Positions 3,231-11,121 of a DNA stretch of 24,136 nt are shown piece by piece. Under the pieces are notes generated by a model. The model was not told where the DNA came from. It did no database searches and worked only from the letters and a program-made list of their open reading frames with translations. A program made the translations under genes and the position numbers. Numbering within the stretch: the stretch's first letter is position 1; each line of letters starts with the position of its first letter. Origin of the DNA: JANOAR01 sp031411235 (GTDB lineage: Bacteria; Verrucomicrobiota; Verrucomicrobiia; Verrucomicrobiales; Verrucomicrobiaceae); NCBI GenBank assembly GCA_031411235.1, contig JANOAR010000215.1, positions 1 to 24,136 of the forward strand, written 5' to 3'.

Positions 3231-3259
3231 CCCACGCCGCGCTGCGGACGGCATGTGGG
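3231..3259 (+). promoter_or_regulatory. Hairpin in the Ro60 leader
   Basis: CCCAC (3231-3235) pairs with GTGGG (3255-3259) and GCCG (3236-3239) with CGGC (3249-3252), leaving a two-base bulge. It lies 57 bases before the Ro60 start. The neighbouring CTCTC at 3225-3229 could compete for the GAGAG strand of the Y RNA 2 stem, so a folding switch is conceivable. Function is unknown. Confidence 0.4.
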
Positions 3260-3316
3260 CTAACACAAACTAACTCCGCAAGTGAACCCCATGCCAACGA
3301 AAGGACGAAGACACCA

Positions 3317-4744
3317 ATGTTCTTCAATACCAAAAAACTAAGCCCAACTAAGACCTACAATCTCGCGGGTGGCGAAGCCTTCGCCGAGACGCCGAAGCTC
3401 GAACTCGTGTCCCTGCTGCTGACCAGCACTTTGAAAGATGAGTTCTACCGCAAAGCCGATGCAACGACCGTGCGCGTGAAGCAGCTCGTGGCGCAAATCC
3501 CGTACAAGAGTTTCAGCGCGAAGGCCGCCGTGTATGCGCGTAACGAAGCCGGGATGCGCAGTGTGACGCATCTCGTCGCGGGCGAGATCGCCAAGAGCGT
3601 GAAGGGCGAGCAGTGGACGGCTCCTTTCTATCGGAAGCTCTGCCGTCGGCCTGATGATGCGCTGGAAATTCTGGCGTGTTACACGGGGCAATATGGTCGG
3701 CCTATCCCTAACTCATTGAAGAAAGGTCTGGGACAGGCGTTTGCGGAGTTCGATGCGTATCAGCTCGCCAAGTATCGCCGTGAAGGTGCCGAACTTTCGC
3801 TGGTTGATGCGGTCAATTTGGTGCATCCGCCGCACTCGGAGGCGCTGTCACAGCTCATGCGTGGTCAGCTCGCTCCTGCGCAGACGTGGGAGACGGCTCT
3901 CACGCAGGCAGGCATGAAGGCCGAGTCGCAAGACGATGCTGAAGTGCTGAAAGCCGAAGCCTGGGATGCACTTATCAGCAACCGCAAGCTGGGTTACTTC
4001 GCCTTGCTGCGGAACCTGCGAAACATCCTCGTCAGCGTGCCGCATCGTCTCGATGAGGTGATCGCTTTGCTCACCGATGAGACGTTGATTCGCCGCTCGC
4101 TGGTGCTGCCCTTTCGCTTCACCACGGCGCTGGAGGCTCTGGATAAGGAGCATCCGCCCGGTGTGCTGCGGGTCGTCTCCGCGCTCAGCGAGGCTGTTGA
4201 TATGTCATTGGCCAATGTGCCCAAGTTCAATGGTCGCACGCTCATTGCGCTTGATGGCTCGGGTTCTATGGCGGGTCGCCCGATCAAGATCGGCTCGCTC
4301 TTCGCCGCCGTGTTGGCCAAGGCCAACGATGCCGACGTGATGCTCTTCAGCGATGAGGCAAAATACGTCGCGCTGAATCGCCGAGACAGCACGCTGACGC
4401 TCGCGCGTTCGCTGGAAAGCCAATGCGCGTCGGCAGGCACGAACTTCCACAGCATCTTCCAGCAAGCCAATCGCGGCTATGATCGAGTGATCATCCTCAG
4501 CGACATGCAAGGCTGGATAGGTGGCCATGCGCCCACGGCAACGTTTGCGCAGTGGAAGGACAAGTATCGTTGCGAGCCGAAGGTCTTCTCCTTCGACCTC
4601 AACGGCTACGGCACCCTGCAATTCCCCGAGCGAGACATCTACTGCCTCGCCGGTTGGTCGGACAAGTCGCTGGAGATGCTGCATTTCCTCGACTCGGATA
4701 AACACGCGCTCCTCCGCGAGATCGAGAAGATTGAGTTGGTGTGA
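3317..4744 (+). CDS. rsr: TROVE-domain Ro60/Rsr RNA-binding protein
   Basis: This 475-residue protein is the bacterial orthologue of the Ro autoantigen, a ring-shaped RNA-binding protein that holds Y RNAs and misfolded RNA ends and in some bacteria works with PNPase. The TROVE repeats fill about residues 12-300, with the typical stretches 'GRPIPNSLKKGL' (127-138) and 'LGYFALLRNLRNIL' (225-238). A von Willebrand A domain follows, with an intact MIDAS site: DGSGS at 313-317, T375 and D396. The start is supported by AAAGGA at 3300-3305, 11 bases before the ATG. Length and domains are complete. It is the first protein gene after the tRNA array and two candidate Y RNAs, which strongly suggests a functional unit. 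The gene name follows bacterial use and is by family, not by experiment. Confidence 0.93.
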   Translation: MFFNTKKLSPTKTYNLAGGEAFAETPKLELVSLLLTSTLKDEFYRKADATTVRVKQLVAQIPYKSFSAKAAVYARNEAGMRSVTHLVAGEIAKSVKGEQWTAPFYRKLCRRPDDALEILACYTGQYGRPIPNSLKKGLGQAFAEFDAYQLAKYRREGAELSLVDAVNLVHPPHSEALSQLMRGQLAPAQTWETALTQAGMKAESQDDAEVLKAEAWDALISNRKLGYFALLRNLRNILVSVPHRLDEVIALLTDETLIRRSLVLPFRFTTALEALDKEHPPGVLRVVSALSEAVDMSLANVPKFNGRTLIALDGSGSMAGRPIKIGSLFAAVLAKANDADVMLFSDEAKYVALNRRDSTLTLARSLESQCASAGTNFHSIFQQANRGYDRVIILSDMQGWIGGHAPTATFAQWKDKYRCEPKVFSFDLNGYGTLQFPERDIYCLAGWSDKSLEMLHFLDSDKHALLREIEKIELV

Positions 4745-4778
4745 GGGGTGGTGAAGTTTAACAACTAACCTATTAGTT

Positions 4779-4807
4779 CAGCACCTCGGTGATGAGCCTG
4801 GGTGCTG
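4779..4807. terminator. Hairpin between convergent genes
   Basis: CAGCACC (4779-4785) pairs with GGTGCTG (4801-4807) between the ends of the Ro60 gene and the convergent toxin operon. There is no clear T-tract on either side, so terminator function is only a guess. Confidence 0.3.
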
Positions 4808-4821
4808 GGCTACTTCGATTA

Positions 4822-5076
4822 CTAGGAGACACAGAGGCACGCTATCCACACCCAAAGAGAAATGACCAAGAATAGCCAAGTCCAGGCCACGACTTTGAGG
4901 GTTTTAACCGATTTAGGAAGCGCCTGGTCTGGATCAGAGCAGTCTTCATGAAACTTCAAGTGTTTCCATGCCATCCCTGTCCATGTGCCTAAACACCACA
5001 ATACAATCAATGGAAACGGACTGAAGAAGACAGCCCAAACCAATGAATAGAAGAGATGAAGAAAAGTATGAATCAT
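4822..5076 (-). CDS. Small two-helix membrane protein, third gene of the Doc operon
   Basis: The 84-residue product has two strongly hydrophobic segments (about 4-35 and 62-82) around a charged middle containing 'HEDCSDPDQALPKSVK'. I do not recognise a family. Its ATG overlaps the TAA stop of the Doc-like gene (TAATG), so it is probably translationally coupled to it. It could be a membrane effector or an accessory of the toxin-antitoxin unit, or an unrelated passenger. It converges on the Ro60 gene with 77 bases between stops. Confidence 0.6.
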   Translation of the reverse strand: MIHTFLHLFYSLVWAVFFSPFPLIVLWCLGTWTGMAWKHLKFHEDCSDPDQALPKSVKTLKVVAWTWLFLVISLWVWIACLCVS

Positions 5077-5462
5077 TAAACAGCGAAGAAATTGCGCAGC
5101 AGCTCCGCAAGACCTGTCTTTTCGAGCTTCCGATCAGCGACATCAATCATCGCGTTGTAGAGTGTGCCATCATCCAGTCGTGTAGTGATGCCGTTATACT
5201 CAAGGAAGGTCAATGCTGCTCCAATACCAGTCCTCTTGTTGCCATCTATGAATGCTTGTGCTTGAGCGATGTGAAACGCATAAGCGGCGGCTATATCGAA
5301 GAGGTCACCGCTACCGTAATGGAAGGTATTCATCGCGGATCCGAGAGCCGAATCAATGAGTCCTTCATCACGCACACCCGGACTGCCGCCAAATTGATGA
5401 AGTGAGTCAGCGTGTATATCATCCAATACCTCACGCGTAACAAAGATAGGGGCGCTGCTCAT
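5076..5462 (-). CDS. Doc-like (Fic/Doc family) toxin with altered catalytic motif
   Basis: The 128-residue product matches the small death-on-curing family of Fic proteins, which in phage P1 phosphorylates EF-Tu and halts translation. The N-terminus has the usual 'HADSLHQFGGSPGVRDEGLIDSAL' type motif (18-40). The Fic loop at 69-77 reads QAFIDGNKR: the phosphate-binding GNKR is intact, but the position normally held by the catalytic His is Gln69 (codon CAA). That may weaken or change activity. Its ATG overlaps the antitoxin TGA (ATGA), the usual coupling in toxin-antitoxin pairs. Confidence 0.85.
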   Translation of the reverse strand: MSSAPIFVTREVLDDIHADSLHQFGGSPGVRDEGLIDSALGSAMNTFHYGSGDLFDIAAAYAFHIAQAQAFIDGNKRTGIGAALTFLEYNGITTRLDDGTLYNAMIDVADRKLEKTGLAELLRNFFAV

Positions 5463-5692
5463 TGCGCCAGTTTCCGAAAGAGTTCGTGGTTTTCAGCCAT
5501 AATTCTTCGGCTGATCTGGCGTGCTTTGTCTCGATCCATAACAACTGCCCGCCCCGGATTGGAGTCATCGCTGACAGCAAACGGTGCTCCTTCGCTCTCA
5601 TTAGCAAAGTAGCTACCTATAAAGGACATTACCTTAGCTAACTCGGGCTGCGGCAATGCTTTGATCTGCTCGATGACTTCAATGGCGCTCAT
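5459..5692 (-). CDS. Putative antitoxin of the Doc pair
   Basis: A 77-residue protein begins at ATG 5692-5690 ('MSAIEVIEQIKALP') and ends inside the start of the Doc-like gene. It is acidic to neutral. The C-terminal part 'DRDKARQISRRIMAENHELFRKLAQ' looks like an amphipathic helix, as expected for the toxin-neutralising end of Phd-like antitoxins. I do not recognise the DNA-binding family. The assignment rests mainly on size, order and overlap. The frame stays open upstream, but the upstream part is low-complexity shadow of the opposite-strand HNH gene. Confidence 0.72.
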   Translation of the reverse strand: MSAIEVIEQIKALPQPELAKVMSFIGSYFANESEGAPFAVSDDSNPGRAVVMDRDKARQISRRIMAENHELFRKLAQ

Positions 5693-5830
5693 AATGATTC
5701 GAGAGACTAGCACAACACAAGCGCTGTTCCAGCGTGACGTGCCTCTCCTTTGAACAAAAGAACTGACACCACTGCGCTGCCTTAAACCCAGCGCCCGGCA
5801 CTTTCCACTGCGCTCGGCCCCTCGCTTGTC

Positions 5831-6436
5831 ATGTCCCAATGCAAACTTTTCCCCATGAATGACACCCTGAATAAAACGACCGTGCTGGTGCTGAACAAGT
5901 GCTGGCAGGCTATCGACGTGAAGACTCCGGCGCAGGCTTACTGCATGATGGCGGGGGACAGTGCTACGGCGCTGGACATCGGCGATGATGGCACGATGAC
6001 GCCGACGCGCTGGGTTGATTGGTTGGCGCTGCCTGTGCGTGAACGAGACAACGCAACGGGCACGGCGCGGGGACTTATCCGCGTGCCGACGGTGCTGGTG
6101 CTGGCTCGTTTCGCCAAGGTGCCGAAGCGTCGGCCCAAGTTCGGGGCGCGGGCGATCTGGGCTCGCGATGGTGGTGTGTGCCAGTACACGGGACGCAAGC
6201 TGAAGCCCAGCGAAGGCAACATCGACCACGTCGTACCGCGCTCGCGGGGTGGGGCTAGCTCGTGGGAAAATTGTGTGCTGGCACATATCACGGTGAATTC
6301 GCGCAAGGCTGACCGCCTGCCAGCGGAGGCTGGCCTGCGGCTGATCCGCAAACCCGTGGCTCCAAAGGAAATGCCAACCAGTGCTGCCATTCGCAATGCC
6401 CATGCGGTGCGGGACTGGGAGATGTTCCTGGGCTGA
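5831..6436 (+). CDS. HNH endonuclease-like protein without zinc knuckles
   Basis: A 201-residue protein with an HNH_5-type nuclease core at about 110-162. 'NIDHVVPRSRGGASSWENC' (130-148) supplies the D-H pair (132-133) and N147, and N156 lies in 'NSRKADR'. Relatives usually carry two CxxC zinc pairs; here these read CQYTG (117-121) and 'CVLAHITVN' (148-156), so both lack a Cys. The N-terminal 100 residues ('VLVLNKCWQAIDV') match the region found before such HNH domains. The start is unclear: ATG 5831 has no good ribosome site and ATG 5855 is an alternative. It diverges from the antitoxin operon. Substrate unknown. Confidence 0.82.
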   Translation: MSQCKLFPMNDTLNKTTVLVLNKCWQAIDVKTPAQAYCMMAGDSATALDIGDDGTMTPTRWVDWLALPVRERDNATGTARGLIRVPTVLVLARFAKVPKRRPKFGARAIWARDGGVCQYTGRKLKPSEGNIDHVVPRSRGGASSWENCVLAHITVNSRKADRLPAEAGLRLIRKPVAPKEMPTSAAIRNAHAVRDWEMFLG

Positions 6437-6555
6437 GTTTGGTCTTGCCTGTGAGGCGGGCAGGGTAGGGCAGTTTGTCCTAGCCTTGCCGTGCGGCATT
6501 TTCCAAACACGGCACAAGACCTTTCGCTTCGCCTGCGTTTAAGTGGGCCTTGTTT

Positions 6556-7455
6556 ATGCGTTCTGTAAAACTCTCTGCCCTCTTCTCGCTTCTCGCGCTG
6601 GCTTTGCTATCGCTTGCTGCCGAGGCACCGATGGCCGAGCCGAAGGCGCGGCATTTTGGTATCCAAGATCACGAGGTGTTACCAGAGAATCCACGCGACT
6701 TTCAGCAGGGGCGATTCTCAGATTACCCCACATGGCCTGTGAGCAAGGAGTTGCCCAATGACAGCTTCACCTTTGCGCGTGTGATCTATCCTTCGTATGG
6801 CGATGGGCATCGGCGCAGAGGTTACTCCAAGTGGATGACCGACTATCCTGATAGCGATATGAATTTGAGCTATCGGCTACAACAGATGACTTCGTTGCAG
6901 GTGAATCCCAATGCTGCCATCGTTGATATTGAGGCGGAGCAACTAAGGCACTACCCCTTCCTCTACATGACGGAGATGGGCGATAATGAGGTGACGGATG
7001 AGCAGGCCAAGGTGCTTCGTGATTACATGCTGAATGGAGGCTTCATCATGGTGGATGATTTCTGGGGCACGGACGAGTGGGAGACATTCTATGTGGCCTT
7101 CAAGAAGATGTGGCCCGACCGCGAGTTCAAAGAATTGGAACTCGATCACGATATTTTTCATGCGGTGTTTGACTTGAAAGTGAAGCCACAAATCCCTGGC
7201 ATCGGTTATGGGATGCGCGGCAAGTACGATCGCTCCATGCGCACCTACGAGTGGGGCAAAGAGGGGGCCGAGATCGTCCACTACCGAGCGGTGTATGATG
7301 ACAAAAAGCGCATGTGCATGATCATCTGCTGGAACACCGATACAGGCGATGGCTGGGAGGAAGAGGGCACGGATCCCTGGTACTTCCAGACTTTCTCAGA
7401 GCCCTATGCTTATCCGATTGGGATCAACATTATTTATTATGCGATGACGCATTGA
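6556..7455 (+). CDS. DUF4159-domain exported protein
   Basis: About 299 residues. The start at ATG 6556 gives a classical signal peptide ('MRSVKLSALFSLLALALL'); a TTG at 6550 would add two residues. The body contains 'DEQAKVLRDYMLNGGFIMVDDFWG', typical of DUF4159, a glutamine-amidotransferase-like domain usually encoded with MoxR ATPases and vWA/Bat proteins. The MoxR gene follows 9 bases downstream, so the two form an operon. The DUF58 and Bat partners common in such clusters are not in this window. Molecular role unknown. Confidence 0.85.
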   Translation: MRSVKLSALFSLLALALLSLAAEAPMAEPKARHFGIQDHEVLPENPRDFQQGRFSDYPTWPVSKELPNDSFTFARVIYPSYGDGHRRRGYSKWMTDYPDSDMNLSYRLQQMTSLQVNPNAAIVDIEAEQLRHYPFLYMTEMGDNEVTDEQAKVLRDYMLNGGFIMVDDFWGTDEWETFYVAFKKMWPDREFKELELDHDIFHAVFDLKVKPQIPGIGYGMRGKYDRSMRTYEWGKEGAEIVHYRAVYDDKKRMCMIICWNTDTGDGWEEEGTDPWYFQTFSEPYAYPIGINIIYYAMTH

Positions 7456-7464
7456 AGATGATGA

Positions 7465-8490
7465 ATGACCAAATCTGAAATGCCATTGCCTTCCCTCCTT
7501 ACCATGCCCAACGACTCCCAACGCCAAGCCGTCGAACTCCTCCACACTGCCCGTGCCACCTTATTTGCCGAAGTGGGCAAGGTCATCGTTGGCCAGCAAG
7601 TTGTCATTGAAGAGATGCTCATAGGACTGCTCTCGGGTGGGCACTGTCTTATCACGGGTGCGCCCGGCTTGGCTAAGACGCTGCTGGTGAAAACACTCGC
7701 GCAGGTCTTTGATCTGAGCTTCCAGCGCATCCAGTTCACGCCGGATTTGATGCCTTCGGATATCACGGGCACGGAGATTCTCGAAGACACACCCGAGGGC
7801 CGCACGCTGGTGTTTAACAAGGGGCCGATCTTTGCCAACATGATCCTCGCGGATGAGATCAACCGCACGCCGCCGAAAACACAAGCGGCACTGCTGGAGG
7901 CCATGCAGGAGCATCAAGTGACGGTCGCGGGACACACGATGCTTTTAGAGGAGCCGTTCTTCGTGTTAGCGACGCAGAATCCAATTGAGATGGAAGGCAC
8001 TTATCCATTGCCCGAGGCGCAGCTCGATCGCTTCATGCTCAATGTCGTGATCGACTACCTGAGCGAGGACGACGAGGTGGCCGTGGTGCAGCGCACAACG
8101 GCTGGCAGAGGCGAGGCGGTGCGCTCGTTATTCAATGGCGAGCAACTGCGGCTCTTCCAGCAGACCGTGCGCGAGGTGCCCTGCGCCGAGGACATCGTGC
8201 GCTACGCGGTGCGCCTTGCGGCGTTCTCACGGCCTAGCCAGCCGCATACGCCCGACTTCATCAAAGAATGGGTGAGCTGGGGCGCAGGCACGCGGGCAGG
8301 CCAGTCGCTGGTGCTTGCCGCGAAAACACGCGCCCTGCTCTATGGCCGTGCGCATGTGACGTTTGATGACATCCGCGCCCTCGCCTTGCCTGTGCTGAGG
8401 CATCGCATCCTGATCAACTACCGAGCGGAAGCCGAGGGCGTGAGTGTGGAGAAAGTCATTGGGCGGTTGATTGAGCTGGTGAAGGCGTAA
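7465..8490 (+). CDS. MoxR-family AAA+ ATPase
   Basis: A 341-residue AAA+ protein of the MoxR/RavA type, thought to act as a chaperone that activates or assembles vWA-domain partners. Walker A is GAPGLAKT (65-72), Walker B MILADE (126-131), sensor 1 'ATQNP' (169-173), and 'EAQLDRF' (184-190) is the conserved arginine motif. The C-terminal lid follows. ATG 7504 (MPNDSQRQ) is a plausible shorter start. The tight spacing behind the DUF4159 gene implies co-expression. Confidence 0.93.
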   Translation: MTKSEMPLPSLLTMPNDSQRQAVELLHTARATLFAEVGKVIVGQQVVIEEMLIGLLSGGHCLITGAPGLAKTLLVKTLAQVFDLSFQRIQFTPDLMPSDITGTEILEDTPEGRTLVFNKGPIFANMILADEINRTPPKTQAALLEAMQEHQVTVAGHTMLLEEPFFVLATQNPIEMEGTYPLPEAQLDRFMLNVVIDYLSEDDEVAVVQRTTAGRGEAVRSLFNGEQLRLFQQTVREVPCAEDIVRYAVRLAAFSRPSQPHTPDFIKEWVSWGAGTRAGQSLVLAAKTRALLYGRAHVTFDDIRALALPVLRHRILINYRAEAEGVSVEKVIGRLIELVKA

Positions 8491-8571
8491 CCTTGCGCCC
8501 TGCACGATTCTCGGAAGAGTCCGCCTTCGCTAGCTCCCCTTTCACTTCCCTCCTATTCCCTTCCCTACACC

Positions 8572-9804
8572 ATGCGCATCCGCTCCTTCCGAGGTCTCGT
8601 CCCCACCCAGCAAAACGCCGCCGCCGTCGCAGCGGTTCCTTATGACGTCGTCAACCGCGAGGAAGCTCATGCGCTGGCCCATGACAAGCCCTTGAGCCTA
8701 CTTCATGTGGATCGTGCGGAGATTGATTTGCCCGCTGAAGTCGATGCCTATGATGCGCAAGTGTATGCCAAGGCGGCGTCCAATTTTAAAAAGCTGCAAG
8801 CCGATGGCGTGCTGGTGCGCGAGTCCGGCAAGGCCATGTACCTGTATAAACAGACCGTCGGGGCGCACTCGCAGACAGGCCTCGTGACAACCTGCAACGT
8901 CGAGGACTATGAAAAGGACATCATCAAAAAGCACGAAAAAACCCGGCAGGACAAAGAGGATGATCGCACCCGCCTCGTCGATGCTCTGAGCGCCAACACC
9001 GGCCCCATTTTCCTCACTTACCGCGGCACCAAGGCGATCCAAGCCGTCATCGCCCGCGTGCAGAATGACGAAGCTCCCGTGCATAACTTCATCGCTGAGG
9101 ATGGCGTGCAGCACCAGGTGTGGAAGCTCAGCTATGGCACCTGTGTCGCGCTCGAAGGCCTGTTCGCAGAGAACGTCGAATGCGCCTACATCGCCGATGG
9201 GCATCACCGTGCGGCGAGCGCCTTCCGCGTCGGCCAGAAGCGTCGTGCTGCCAAACCAGAAGCCACGGGCGAGGAGAATTTTAACTGGTTTCTCAGTGTG
9301 CTCTTCGCTGGCGATGAGCTGAGCATACTGCCCTATAATCGTGCGGTGAAGGAACTCAATGGCCTGAGCCCCGATGACTTCGTCAGCAAAGTGGAGAGCA
9401 TCTTCTCGCTCAAATACGCCACGATCAAAGAGCCCACCAAGCCCGGTCAGTGCTGCATGTACATGCAGGGGAAATGGCATACGCTGGAGTGGAAGACAGC
9501 GGCCAACGCCAGCCCCATCGACCAGCTTGATGTGAGCATCCTACAAGACCGCCTGCTCGCCCCTGTGCTCGGTATCAACGACCCACGCACCAGCAAAGGC
9601 ATCGACTTCATCGGCGGCATTCGTGGCACCAGCGAGCTGGAAAAACTCGTCGATAGCGGAGCCGCCGCCGTGGCTTTCAGCATGTTCCCCGTCACGGTTG
9701 AACAGCTCATGTCAATCTCCGACGCTGGACAAATAATGCCGCCCAAGAGCACCTGGTTTGAGCCGAAGTTGCGGTCAGGGTTGTTTATTCATACGCTGGA
9801 GTAG
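8572..9804 (+). CDS. DUF1015 family protein
   Basis: A 410-residue soluble protein with the DUF1015 opening 'MRIRSFRGLVP', 'AVPYDVVNREEA' and the central 'YIADGHHRAASAF' signature. The length is normal for the family, whose reaction is unknown; it often lies near serine biosynthesis genes, but none is seen here. It is followed after only 6 bases by a CNNM/CorC-type gene. Confidence 0.9.
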   Translation: MRIRSFRGLVPTQQNAAAVAAVPYDVVNREEAHALAHDKPLSLLHVDRAEIDLPAEVDAYDAQVYAKAASNFKKLQADGVLVRESGKAMYLYKQTVGAHSQTGLVTTCNVEDYEKDIIKKHEKTRQDKEDDRTRLVDALSANTGPIFLTYRGTKAIQAVIARVQNDEAPVHNFIAEDGVQHQVWKLSYGTCVALEGLFAENVECAYIADGHHRAASAFRVGQKRRAAKPEATGEENFNWFLSVLFAGDELSILPYNRAVKELNGLSPDDFVSKVESIFSLKYATIKEPTKPGQCCMYMQGKWHTLEWKTAANASPIDQLDVSILQDRLLAPVLGINDPRTSKGIDFIGGIRGTSELEKLVDSGAAAVAFSMFPVTVEQLMSISDAGQIMPPKSTWFEPKLRSGLFIHTLE

Positions 9805-9810
9805 CCAGAA

Positions 9811-11109
9811 ATGCTCGCCCTCCTCGCTCTGATCTACCTCGGCATGCTCCTGCTGCTCGCCGTCGTCTCTGCGATGGAAACCGCCACATTTTCGGCACGC
9901 GATCTGCAACACACCGTTGCTGAGATGAAAAGCGGCACTTTCAAAGACTCCTTGCAGGGCATCCTGGCGAATCCTTTTCACCACCTGCACCGTACGCTGT
10001 TGGTCTCTGCCGCGCTTAATCTCGCCCTCGCGGCGCTGGGTTTATTCATCATCACGGGCTACCTCAAAGGCACAGGCATCAATCCTTGGCTGGCGGCCAT
10101 CGCCTTGTTTCTCTTCAGTGTGCTGCTGGGCGATGTGCTGCCCAAGTTTATCGCCGTGCGCTCGCCCTCCACTGTGTTACTGCGTACTGCGGCCATCCTG
10201 CACCCGGTGCGCGCCGTGCTGGATCCGCTGACGGTCGCCGCCGAGCGCGCCAGCGATGCGCTGCTGCGACTGCTGGTGCCCAAGGGCATCAAAACCCGGC
10301 AACCCCTCACACGCGATGAACTGGAGACACTCATCGAAATGCGCGAGGAGCAAGGCAGCCTCGGTAGCTCCGAGGCGGCCATCATCCAGGAAATCCTGGA
10401 GATTACCGAGCTGACCGTGCGCGATTGCATGGTGCCGCGTGTGGACTTGCCGATGGTGGAGGACAAAGACCCCCGCGCTGAGATCGAGGCCCTGCTGGAC
10501 AAAGCCACCACGCGCTTCGCCATCGTGCATGGAGCTACGCCCGACCTTGTGCTCGGCGTTATCGACATCCCTCAATGGCGCATGGCAGGCAGGCCCGAGT
10601 GGCGCGAGGCCTTACAACAGCCCATCTACGTGCCCGAGACCTTCGCGGCACTTGACGCCCTGCGTCAGCACCTCGGCAGCGCTGCGACCTGTGTGCTCAT
10701 CGTTGATGAATACGGTGGCCTGGAGGGCATGGTCACCCAGGATGAAATCGTGGACTGGCTGCTCTACGATGCAGCGCCGTGGCAGGGCATCGCCGCCGAA
10801 GTCCGCGACACCGGCGATGGCCGCTACTACGCCGACGGCACCGCTCGCGTCGATCACATCGCCGACACGCTCGACATCACGATCGACGCGGGCGGCATCG
10901 ACACCATCGGCGGCTTTGTTTTCAATCACCTCGGCTACCTGCCCAAACCCGGCGAGCGCGTCCAGCTCGACGGCTTCGAGATCAAAGTGCGGCGTGTCTC
11001 CCGGCATCGCATTCAGCAAGTCGAACTCAGAAAAACCTCGAACTCCGAGGCGCAAAAAGTGAAGATCGACAATCGAAGGTCGAAGCCTTCGCAGCGCGGC
11101 AAGAACTGA
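9811..11109 (+). CDS. CNNM/CorC-type membrane protein (DUF21-CBS-CorC_HlyC)
   Basis: A 432-residue protein with an N-terminal DUF21 region of about three to four membrane helices (1-190, 'SAMETATFSARDL'), a CBS pair (about 208-335, including 'DCMVPRVDLPMV' and 'VDEYGGLEGMVTQDEIVDWL') and a C-terminal CorC_HlyC domain (about 345-415). The family is linked to magnesium and other cation transport at the inner membrane. It pairs with a second, shorter paralogue 12 bases downstream, probably as a hetero-complex. Confidence 0.92.
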   Translation: MLALLALIYLGMLLLLAVVSAMETATFSARDLQHTVAEMKSGTFKDSLQGILANPFHHLHRTLLVSAALNLALAALGLFIITGYLKGTGINPWLAAIALFLFSVLLGDVLPKFIAVRSPSTVLLRTAAILHPVRAVLDPLTVAAERASDALLRLLVPKGIKTRQPLTRDELETLIEMREEQGSLGSSEAAIIQEILEITELTVRDCMVPRVDLPMVEDKDPRAEIEALLDKATTRFAIVHGATPDLVLGVIDIPQWRMAGRPEWREALQQPIYVPETFAALDALRQHLGSAATCVLIVDEYGGLEGMVTQDEIVDWLLYDAAPWQGIAAEVRDTGDGRYYADGTARVDHIADTLDITIDAGGIDTIGGFVFNHLGYLPKPGERVQLDGFEIKVRRVSRHRIQQVELRKTSNSEAQKVKIDNRRSKPSQRGKN

Positions 11110-11121
11110 AGCACCGCCCCC

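Noticed and set aside
108..3333. Many open frames of 60-220 codons on both strands across the tRNA and Y RNA region
   Set aside because: They cross folded tRNAs, repeat tRNA-derived peptides such as 'GAIPTRR' or 'RTCTCTGD', and lack recognisable domains or ribosome sites.
3994..4705. Long antisense frames inside the Ro60 gene
   Set aside because: They are shadows of a GC-rich coding sequence; the + strand frame has intact domain motifs.
5693..6517. An N-terminal extension of the antitoxin frame up to 6517
   Set aside because: The extension is Arg/His/Pro-rich noise antisense to the HNH gene; ATG 5692 gives a normal-sized antitoxin.
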